A stretch of 64,000 nucleotides of DNA, taken from positions 719,501 through 783,500 of the forward strand of contig LSRY02000002.1 in assembly GCA_001643675.2 (NCBI GenBank), read 5' to 3'. Below, in pieces: positions 21,290 to 32,100 of the stretch (the first letter of the stretch is position 1; each line of letters begins with the position of its first letter). The translations under genes and the position numbers were made by a program. Below the pieces are notes generated by a model. The model was not told the DNA's origin and ran no database searches. It was given only the letters and a program-made list of their open reading frames with translations. Source of the stretch: Monocercomonoides exilis (lineage: Eukaryota > Preaxostyla > Oxymonadida > Polymastigidae).

Positions 21290-22775
21290 ATTTTCATATT
21301 TTCAATAAAAATAACACATATTTTTATTTTGGTAATTCTCAAAAAAAATGGCACATATTTATTTTTCTGTTTTTGTTGATCGCTTTATTGTTTTGATCAG
21401 TTTTTTCAACTTAATATTCATATTCTGCAAGAGAGTGATCCCGCTTATCAATATCGAAAACAAAAAATAAATAGCAGTTTAAAGAAAATTGAAGTCTTTG
21501 TCACAAAAACTGATAAAAAATGTTGTGTTTGATTGAAACAGAAAAAAAGCAAATGTGACTCTTCACATAGAAAAATTCATGAATTTTTTTTCAAATTAAT
21601 TTCATTTCATATCGATTGAAATGCAATTTTCATATTTTGATCAAATATTAATTCACACTCAGGAAACATCACTGAAATGGAGGCTATTCCTTGAAAATGA
21701 AATTATATCCACTCTTGTGAAGTTTTGTTAGTGGGAACAGAAATATAATCAAGATGTGATATTATTGTTCCATTTGAAAATAAAACATTTGCGACTTTTC
21801 GAAAAAAAATTGGTTAACGAACATTTTGACGATCAACACGGAAAAAATCAACCAATAAAAATTGCAAACATTTTTGTCGTCAAAAATGAACAGGAATATT
21901 TAAATTTAATAAAAATAGTCTTATGTCCCAAGATTTCATTCATTTTTTTTTTTGTATCGAAAATCTAGACAGAATAAAAATGATTTTGAAAATAAAAAGA
22001 AGCTTTTCGAAAATACTTGATTATTGACATGGCGTTTCTTCAAAAATTAGAATATTAGAATTAACGTGAAACTCATTCATTGGTGTTATTTTGGAATGAA
22101 TAAATAATCATATTCTTTTTCTTTGTGTGAAGCAATATTGATATCTCTTTTCATTTTTTCATTTTTGTTTCGAAGTATAGAACAAATACCTTGCAAAGTT
22201 ATCATATTCGCAATAAAAAAACAACAATGATGAATTTTTGTTTTATCAGGATGAATCAGTCATTTGAAGAAAAAATACACTCAGTTTTCAAATTGCGAAA
22301 AAAAATAGAAACATTTCTAAGAATGAAAAGGTTGTTTATAACTCAAGCAAAATTAATGAATAAATTTAAATGATGACATGTTTTCAATTGAAGATCAAAA
22401 AGAAATTTGATGTTTTCACATTTCATTTATGCAAATTCAAAAATAAACTTTATGGAAAAAAAAATTCAAAGAATGGATAAAAAAATTGATAGTATTATTT
22501 TCAGAGTTAATCACATTCCTTATATTTCAAATATCCGTTCAAGTGATTTAAACAATGTGTTGAAAATTTCAACAAATGAAAATAAATAAACAACAAAATG
22601 CTGCACTTTTATTTTCATTCAGAAAATTTATCGATTTCAGATATAATTACAAAAAATTTCATTTCAAAAAAATGAAAGCGTTGATCGAAAAATAATGAAC
22701 AATTGAAAAAAAGTTTTTATTTGGGGAGACGAAAAAGTTTTTTATAATAAAACACGAAAAAAGATAACATGATAT
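21290..22775. other. AT-rich region, no gene seen
   Basis: About 1.5 kb of AT-rich sequence. Open frames of 60-70 codons here (21756-21968, 22191-22373, 22407-22589) are Lys/Phe/Ile-rich as chance AT-rich frames are. A short direct repeat (ACACATATTTTTATTTT-like) occurs near 21313 and 21352. Confidence 0.5.
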
Positions 22776-23028
22776 GGGCTATTCTTTTTGAAAAGTGGCA
22801 AATGTCAAGTTTTTGGGTTTAATCTTTTTGAACACTTTTTGACCAATTTTTGCCTTGAACACTGAAAACTCAATAACATATTGAATTTGAATTCATAAAT
22901 CTATTTGATGTGAAAGAAAGTGCAGATTGGAGAAATCTGATAGATTTATTTCAAAAAATGATCAAATAAGGAACATTCTTATAAAACCAAAAAAATTTAT
23001 ATTTGCTTCCTTTCAAAAAGAATGACAC
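22776..23028. mobile_element. Diverged inverted-repeat element, about 253 bp
   Basis: The left end GGGCTATTCTTTTTGAAAAG pairs imperfectly with the right end CTTTCAAAAAGAATGACAC. No coding capacity; the target duplication is not clear. Similar in size to families A and C but with different ends. Confidence 0.5.
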
Positions 23029-23193
23029 ATTAATAGCATCAAAATAAAACAATTATAATTGTATTTATAAGATATATAAATTCACACAATTCCGAGAATA
23101 ACACATTTCAATGGTTAAATTCAATTGCAATAATAAATAAATTAACAACATACGTTTATTTGGATTAATAAATACTTTTAATTTTCTCAATAT

Positions 23194-23460
23194 GGGGGAA
23201 TATTTGGTCTTTCAAGCTTTTTTTGTAAAAGGCATGATAAATTGTTTCACTCATAACATTATTTGACTTTCTAAGATTTTGAAATAAATTTGACTCATAT
23301 CAGAAAACAGGCATCATTGAAATCACAACATGAAGTGTTGAAACATTTCGTGCATGTCAAAAAAATGAACACATTTTTATTGTGTTTTTTTATCTGAGAT
23401 AGTTATTGAAAAAAACATTATTTTTCAATGAAAATGCCCGAAGTCAAATATTTTGCCCCA
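23194..23460. mobile_element. MITE-like element, family C copy 2 (267 bp, uninterrupted)
   Basis: Starts GGGGGAATATTTGGTCTTTC and ends GAAGTCAAATATTTTGCCCC. Flanks ATAT and ACAT agree at three of four bases. It gives the uninterrupted form of the element at 20763. Confidence 0.8.
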
Positions 23461-23731
23461 CATTACAAAACAAAACAAGTTTTTAAACATTTCAAAAAAA
23501 AGTGATAACTGAAAAATTTTACGAATTGAGTTAGATTTTCAAACAAAATCATTAGAAAAATTGAGCAAAAATTTTCTTTAGACAGTGAAAAATCAGTCTT
23601 TTTCAGTTATTCAAAAGACCTGTTTTTTCTTTTGGAAAGTTTTCTTTTTTGCTACTCATTTGCATATCAAAAAATACGGTATTAATAACATATTTTGAAT
23701 AAATAATTGAAAAAAAAATCAATATTCAATT

Positions 23732-23987
23732 GGGTAATTGTTTTTGAAATCATAACTTTTTTCGGAGTGTCGATTCTTCAATGGTTTGATTTCTTTGGAA
23801 ATGAATTAATCGAAAATAAGAAAAGTGCATAGAAATTGTTTAAAAAGGCAATGCTTCAGATAATGTTTATGAATAGTAATCTTTTATTGGAGTTATCACT
23901 TTTGAATGATCATTTATCAGTATTTAAAAATGAATTCTCAAACCGAAAATTTTGATAGAAGAAATATGATTTCAAAAAGAAACACCC
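23732..23987. mobile_element. MITE-like element, family A copy 3 (256 bp)
   Basis: Starts GGGTAATTGTTTTTGAAATC (followed, as in copy 2, by ATAACTT-TTTTCGGAGTGT) and ends TTTCAAAAAGAAACACCC. Perfect AATT flanks lie at 23728-23731 and 23988-23991. Confidence 0.85.
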
Positions 23988-24064
23988 AATTTTTAATAAA
24001 ATAGCTGTTCTTAATTAAAATTTGAACAAATGAAATATGATTGAAAAAATAAATTTCGAAATAT

Positions 24065-24235
24065 AGGATTAAATTATTTGCTTCATGAATTTTGTTCCAC
24101 ACAATCCTAATAAAGATTCTTCTCAACTTTTTAATATATCACTGTAATAATGCGAGAGAATGTCATAATTATAATTTCATAATTGCAGTAAAAGTTTGGA
24201 ATCAATCATCATTTTTTTCATAAATGTGACGAAAT
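24065..24235. mobile_element. Degenerate family B element
   Basis: The stretch TTCATGAATTTTGTTCCACA and the later TAATTGCAGTAAAAGTTTGG follow the same order and spacing as in the family B copy at 20367. The outer GGG/CCC ends have decayed. A second partial left end (GACGAAATTTTTTGC) starts near 24228. Confidence 0.55.
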
Positions 24236-26106
24236 TTTTTGCATTTTGAATTATGTTCAGCCAAATTTTACGTGACGTATTTTTGCATTTTTCTTTTGTT
24301 TTCTTCATAATAAAGCATGTGAACGTTTGATTTTTATATGATATGACGGAGAAAAAGTTTTAAACAAAACAAAGTTTTTTTTGTTAAAGAAAAAATATCT
24401 TTCCATATGCATGAATATTGCCCCATTTTTTTTCTTTTACACCCATAATAACATTACAGTTCCTGCACTTTTTCTTTTTCGTTTTCCGGAGTTTTTTGAA
24501 TTTTTTGAGGATTGTTTCAAGATGATGGAAACATAAAAAATTGTTTATTTTTTATTTTTATATGGATGAAGAGGGAATTTCCAGTTTGTTTCAGTTATTT
24601 AAAAAAACAGAAAATTGCTCATTTTGGAGGCAGATGCAGTACAAATGTTTTTATTCGCTTTCCTTCTTGCTCGATAAATAGTGTTTTTGCAGAAACTCCA
24701 CTTTTATTCCCAAGCCTTATGATATCTATGACTGAATGGAATACTTTTCAAAAATGATTCATTCAATGTCATTTTAAGTGATATCAGAGCAAAATAGACA
24801 TATTTTGTGTTACTGTTTGTATTTATTTTCGTTTCTTTTTGAACAATTTCATTTGCTTCAGAAATTCTGCATTTGGTTCGAAAATGCAAAAAAAAAAAAA
24901 ATGATTGTTATATCGACCGGAATCTGAAGGGAAAACAGACCCCAGAGCTTCAATATCGGAAATGTTAAAATGAATTGAATGTTTGATGCTTTCTTTTGTC
25001 AAAACTGTTTATTATATGCGTATTTTAGGAATGTTTTGCTCCATCATCAAGCAAAATTGGATTATTTTGACAATCACAGAGACATTCAAATCCTTCTCCG
25101 ATTGCACAAAGATGTGAATAGCATTATAGTTCAATTGCGGAAATGGGAATATGGAAAATATTTCTCTGGTTAGACAGTTTCTATGATTGATCAATCCACA
25201 AATCTTAGCTGATTTGACAAACAAGTAATTGAAAATTCGAAATGAAGACAAGAAAAGGCTGAATTGAAGAATTTTTGAAGGAGCAAGAAAATATCTGAAA
25301 AAGGCATAATTTCATTGGATAACTGGTCAAGAATGACTGAAGCGAGATTGATTCAAAAACAAACTTGAAATAAGAAAAATTAAGTTGAATACAGTTCTGA
25401 TGGAAAACATAAATTGCAGCAAAGAAAAAGACTTGAAAAAGGGAAGATATGCAACAGAAGAGAGCAAAAGGAGGATCATCTAAAGTTACAAATTAAAAAA
25501 AATTCGAAAGAGAGAAAGAACAAAGGATATTTAATCAAAATCAATTTCTCTTTTTAAAAATAGGAAAAAAGAAATTCTATTGAAAAAATTCCTGAAAAAG
25601 GAGGTTTGGAAACATAACGAAACATTGAAGCTGTGTTATTCAATGAAGAAAAAGCAAAACTGAGCAGCTCTAGAGCATTTAGATTTATTTCTCGGTATTT
25701 CAATTTTCACTTCCATGTTCATTTGACACAACCATTTTTTCTTTTATTTTAAGGAATCTTTGAAATCAATCGAAGAAAGCAAGGAGATATAAAATGAAAG
25801 TCAATATTTTAATCATGATGATTAAAGATGAAAAAGGATCCGAACGGATAAGGAATTTCATTCAAGTAGAATATGAGGGGAAAGATTATATTCAAAAAGT
25901 TGAAGAAAAAAGAGGAAATCTATTTAAAATGACAATTTCTTTGAATAGGATCTGAAAATGACTGTTTCTGAAAAATGGAAATAAAAGCAGAAAATTGGAT
26001 TTTGAAAATGTAAGTGGAACAGAAAATAATATTTTTTGATGTTTGGATGGATAATGGGTTGTTATCAAAAATATGGGATCATGAACCCATAATCGTCATT
26101 GAAACA
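24236..26106. other. Region upstream of the first giant surface protein, no clear gene
   Basis: 1.9 kb of AT-rich DNA. A 64-codon open frame at 24979-25173 has coding-like composition (HHQAKLDYFDNHRDIQILLR) but no family likeness. From 25250 to 26000 the plus strand is purine-rich with stops in all frames, which may be decayed coding sequence. The promoter and 5' UTR of the surface protein gene lie at the right end. Confidence 0.4.
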
Positions 26107-29100
26107 ATGATTCCCTTCATTTTTCTTGTGTGCTTGTTGTCAGCAATTTGTGGCAAAGACAGAAATGATAGATTGAGAAATGAATATGATGCTTTCCGTG
26201 TTCGTGGAATGGAAAAGAGTGGTATTTTTGGGAAGAGAAGTGTTGTTCAAATGTTCTGCGAAATTCACAACTCATCAGTTGAAATGAAGGGGATGTTGCT
26301 CGAAAAGCCAGATAATTGTGTGATGATTGAAATAAGAGCAGGATCATTGCTGCAGGTTGAGGGAAGTGCGTTTGTGAATAAAAACGAGTTGAATGGTCAT
26401 TATGTGAGAAATGGAGGGACATGCTATATGATAAACACGACTTTGGGAGTTGAGAATGATCAGGAATGTGGAATGATGGGGAGCATGGCGGAGATGGAAG
26501 GGGGAGATTTGTCTTCGTTATTTGTGAGAAATTGTGAGTTTGAGGATGTTGTGTTTTGTGGGAGTGGAAGCATTTTGAGAAATGGAAAAGGTTCATTTGA
26601 AGGAATCAAAAATTGTGCTTTTTCAAATATCACAATGAAATTCATGGAAACAGACAAGGTTTCTATTGATCAAATATCAATGATGAAAACGAGTTCAATG
26701 GAGAATTGTGATGTTGAACGATCAATGAATGTGCTTGAGGGAGGGATTGTGAGTGGAACAGAAGGATCTGGCTCATTTTTTTGCAACAATTGCACATTCC
26801 TTCGAAACGAAAGAGTAGTTAGAAAAGTGAGAAATACAGGAAGACAGTCGACCACCGAGTCTCTCAACTTTATGAACGCTGAATGGATTGGATGCAACGC
26901 TTCAAGCGGTGGAGCACTATATGTTCATGACAATTCGAGTGCAACTCTTACAGTTGAGAATTCATCATTTTTGAAATGCAATGCGACATCTGAAAGAGGA
27001 GGAGGGATATTTGCTTTGAACATTGCAGAATGCACTGTGAAGCATTCCACATTTGTTGAGTGCTATTGTGTTTCATCAACAAATTGTGGAGGTGCAGGAG
27101 CAGAAATTTCTGGTGTTTCAATTCAAGTATTTGTTGAGAATTGTTTATTCAAAGATGAATGGTCTGGAAATGATGCTGGAGGACTTGGAATTTGGAGTTC
27201 AAAAACAACGAAAACAAAAGATTGTGTATTGAATTGTTTTTTCAAAAATTGTTGTGTTCAAAATCCTTCTGACTGCGATGGTGGAGGATTTATAAGTTGG
27301 AATACAGTTGACAGAATTGTTTTGAGAAACTGTCATTTTCAAGGATGCCATTCAGATGGTAATGGTGGAGCCTTAAGCATTAGGACAAACGGATATTATG
27401 GAAATCTGTTATGGTTTTGCTTTTTTCATAATAATGCAGCCAAAATTGGCAATGACATATTTGTTTATGATAATAATACAGATTCCCAAATAATATGGTG
27501 TTATTCGACCAGAACTGAAGGAACGAGATATTATGCAGGTGGAGATAAAAGTGATTGGCTTCCTAATGAAGGAGGAAGGAGCAGATTTGTTGCTTCAAAG
27601 GAGAATCAAACCAATGCGAAAGACACATTTAGCTGTGGGTTAAATGAAAGTTGTGCATGTCTCACAATAAGTCATTGTCTGACTCAAATGATAGAGGAAT
27701 TTGTAGAGGTAATCAAAGTGCTTTCTGGAACAGTTGTTGAAGAAAAAGGAGTTGACATTGGGGATCAAACAATCTCTGTGAATGGAGCTTATCAATCTGG
27801 CTCAGTCATTGAAACAAAATTTGAGGCGAATGGATTGAGTCTGTTTTGCATTGGAGCAGGGGTATTGACTGTGAGCGATCTGTCAGTGGTTCATAACACC
27901 TCGATTGAAAACAACAGACAATGCAGATTATTTGAGATTCAAGGGGCTGGAGGGATCAATTTGGATAGAACAAACATATCGATGGATGCAGCTCATTCAG
28001 AGGAAAGGAGCATTCAAAACTCGCTTGTGAAACTGGACGGGGGAGAGTTGAAGATGCAAGATGTGAGATGGGGACAAACATTCAGCACCACAAGTATGAT
28101 ATCTCTGCCACAAATATCATCTGTTTCATTGTCTCTGGAAAACTGCACATTCAACAACATTGAGAGGACAACAGCCGGATCATCACTGATGAATGTGTTT
28201 GAAGGGTCACATTCAATTACTCTTGAGGGATGCACGATTGATGGTTGTGGGAGTGAAGCCTCTGAGTTTGGAGGGGGTATGATGGTTGAAGTGGGAAGCG
28301 AGAGTTCATTGAATGTGAAAGGAGGCATTGTGAAGAACTGTTATGCCTCAGCTACTCAAGGGAGAGGAGGAGGAATTGGGCTGAAAGTTAACGGCATAAA
28401 TGCAGAGTTTCTTCTTTCATCAGCATTTGAAGGAAATCGAGCAAAATTTGGAAGCGATATTTTTGTTGATTCGATCGATCTGGAATCAACAGCGACAAGT
28501 GGGAAAATTGCCTCTTTAACACCCTCATTTGATACAAAGAGCAAGATGCAGGGATATGAAAATGGGGATGAATCGTTCCCAATTCCACTGTGTGTCTATT
28601 TGTGGAACAACTTTTCTCCACCAGCGTTTGTTGGAGGAGGATCATTGAGCCATGATTTCTCGAAGTGTGGATTTGAAGAGTTTCCGTGTTCGTCCATTTC
28701 GAAGGCAGCATCTGTCCACTTTGAAGGGAAGAAAAAATGCATAGCCATTCTTGAATCATTTGCCTTTGAAGATGAATTGAGCTTGACTTCACATGAATGG
28801 AGAATTGCATCCAAAGAGAATGAGATGAAGTACGATGTTTCTGATCAGAAAGAGGGAGCTCAAAATGGATTGATTGAAAACACAGTTTCTGTATCTGTGA
28901 GTGGTATTGTATTTTCATTAAAGAAATCGCTGACCTTTCATGAAAGTGTGTTTGAGTGCCATTCAGAGAAGCTCACACTGGATGGATGCAGGATAGAAGG
29001 AGGTGCTGAGATAATTTCTACAGTGTTTGTGAAGGCTGCTGGAGGGGTTGTGGAAGTGATTGAGTTTGGATCAGAGAATATGAAAAAAGTAGATTCATCG

Positions 29101-32100
29101 ATATTTGTTGTTGAAGGGAATGCAGAAAATGTGCCTTCGATGAATATGACGAAGAGTGATTTTTCCGAAATCACATTTGGTGATGGGTGTGTTGTTGAGT
29201 GCCACAAGGGGATTATTGAAGAGATATCTGGTTGCACGTTTTCATTGATTACTCGTTCGAAGGGAAGTGGAGGATGCATCAGCATTACGAACGAGAACGA
29301 TAATAACGGAGGAGATTACAAAGTGGAAATTAATGACTGCACATTCGAAGGATGTGCTGTTGCTGGAGAGGAAGAAGAGTGCGGTGGAGGAGCACTCTTT
29401 TTTGAAGCATCTCCAAAAACGAATCTTGTGGCAAATGAATGCACATTTTATGGTTGCACAGCACCGTATGAATGTGAAGTTGTTGGATATGGTGGAGGAA
29501 TAATGCTGAAGATACTGAAAGAAGAAGAGATTAATGGATGGTTTGTGATATCCTCACCTGTTTTTTCACCAAACAAGCCAAACAATGCGAAATATGGGAA
29601 GGATCTGTTCATTTCATCTTCATCGCTTGCCAAGAGTGTCAAGAACGAAACACTTCCATTTGTGAGAGATAGATTGGAGATGCTGACTGAAGACTCTCTG
29701 AGAGGATACGATGGAGGAGACAGGGAATGTGCAATCCCACTGATCTATTTCTGGAAAGAGGTTGAGTCGAGCGTGTATGTTGCAAGAGGAGGAAACAATG
29801 TGATTGTGTGTGGATTGGAAGAGTACCCTTGTGCTTCTGTTGATTATGGGTTAAAAAGAGGGAGTAGCTTAGGGATTGAATCAATTGCAGTTCAAAGGAT
29901 TTGTGATGTGAAGAGTGAAATAAGTGCGAGTGGGATGAGGATGGAAGGAACAAACGACGAAACAGACAAAATTCAATTTGTGAAAGAGATTGAAGGGGAT
30001 GGAGATGCTGTTATTGAATGCAAAGGGGTTGTTCAATTCAATGGATTGGGGATTCTGATCCCCAGTGCATTTGTCAATGGGGCAAACACCCTCATCCAGG
30101 CGGGTTCTGATGCAGTCAAAACGAGTATTGCAGGATGTTCAATTCACATGAGTGACAATGCTGAAGGTGAAGTGTCATTTGTGCTGATATCTGCTTCAAA
30201 AGGAATTGTTGAGATTGAAAAGACAAAGATAGCTGAATTCTCAACGATGCATGAGATTATGAGCATATCAGCTGATTGTTTGACAACCATGAGTAATGTG
30301 ACATTTGAAGATATTTCATTGAGCGGAAAAAGTGCAATTGCGATGAGTGAAACTGTAGTTTCTGGAAGTGAAAATGTTGATGAAGAAGAAGAGTGGAGCA
30401 TTCTGTTTGAGCAATGTTCGTTTGTGAACATGAAGAACAGCGTGACAAACAATCCGTCATTGCTTTGCTGTGATGTGCCGAATGAAATGAGACTGAAAAT
30501 GGAGAACTCAACAATTGATGGATGTGGATCGACAAGCTCGAATGAAGGAGGAGGTGTATTTTTCCTTCTCAATGAAAGGGGGAGGCTGGAGATGAATCAC
30601 ACGAATATGATAAACTGTTTCTGTTCGAACATTGGGAGGGGAGGAGGGATGTTTTTAGGATCACAAAGTGCGTCACAGGAAGCGTTGCCATTTGTGCTGT
30701 CGAATATCACTTTCAAAGGGAATGTTGCACTAAAGGGGAGGGATGTGTTTGTGAAGTGCACAGACCTTGACTCACAGATTTCAGTATGGCAGTTTCTAAT
30801 AAATTTTGGAGAGCCATATGTAAAGGATCTGGCTATTTGGGGGTGCACATCAGACAATTATGGGGATGAGGAGGATCTGCTAGGGAGGGTGTATGTGTTC
30901 AGGAGCGAATTCATATTTGTGTCATCGATTGTGGGGAACAACAGCGACAGCAAGAACTGCGGAGAGATGAAGGGTGTATGCTCATCGCTGAATGTTGGGG
31001 TGAGCCACATCATCCCATCAGATTATTCGCAGCTGTTGATATGGAATGAGACAACACTAACTGGTTCATGTTCGGCTGAGAAGGTGACAATCAAATCGAT
31101 GGAAACAAGCGGAAATGCTGAGATAAAGGTGAATGAAATCAATTTGGCTGATGAAGGGGCAGTGACAATTTCAGAATCTGTTCGAATTGAGAAAATTTCA
31201 TTTGTTTTTGGTGGAATGCAGAATATTGTCTGCTCGTGCTTAATTCACCAATTGAATGGATCTCTTATTCTCGAGTCTGTTTCATTCTTGTCAGAGAGTG
31301 AATCACTGGAGAATTCACAAACCTTTTTTGACTTTTCTCTCTTGGTTGTTGAAGATGGAACATTTGAGGCCGAAAAATGCAATATTTGGTATTTGGTATT
31401 CTCGAAGCCTGTATTCGAGATATTGAGTTCGGAAAGTGCAACATTTGAGGATTTGAGAGTGGATATTGTGGGATGCAAGAGTTCGTTGATTGAATGTGGG
31501 AAAAGTGAGAAAGTGAGCATTTCGAAGTTGGCAGCCACAAACATTGAGTTGGGAGAGAGATGCCTGATCTCACTTGAAAATAGCCATTCATCACTTGTTA
31601 TATCATTGACATTATCATTATTCACAAACATCAGCCGATCGAGTGATGGGTCGTGCATTGTTTGCACAAGTCAGCCGATGAGTGGATTTGAGATGTGCAA
31701 CTGCTCTTTTCATGAGTGCACATCAGAGTCACCAAAGGGGAGCCAGGTGGCGATAGCATCAGCAAGGAAGATATTGATGGAATCGTGTGTGCTTGAAGGG
31801 AATCTTGCTTCAGGAACAGAAATGAATGAGATTTCTGATGAAGTATGCAAATGGAATGGGTCAATTGTTGACTTGTCGATGAGTGAAGCAGTTGTGAGAG
31901 ACACCACAATATGCAACTCATTGAAGGGAGGGCTGAGTGTGAGTGGAGGATCTGCGACGATTGAAATGGGATTGTTTGAGAGCAACAATCCTTTGAATTC
32001 AAAATATCCTTCTCTTTGTCGAAACATCATTTGCTCAGATTCGGGAACATTGAATGTGATGAGTTTGAAGGGAGGAGATGGAGTAAAAGATAACACATCT

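Noticed and set aside
20085-23987. Regularly sized repeats considered as a CRISPR or satellite array
   Set aside because: Copies are dispersed, 177-267 bp long, have inverted ends and target duplications, and belong to different families, so they are mobile elements.
26014-26106. Upstream extension of the first surface protein to a GTG or to an ATG near 26050
   Set aside because: Only the ATG at 26107 places a signal peptide at the N-terminus; GTG starts are not expected in a eukaryote.
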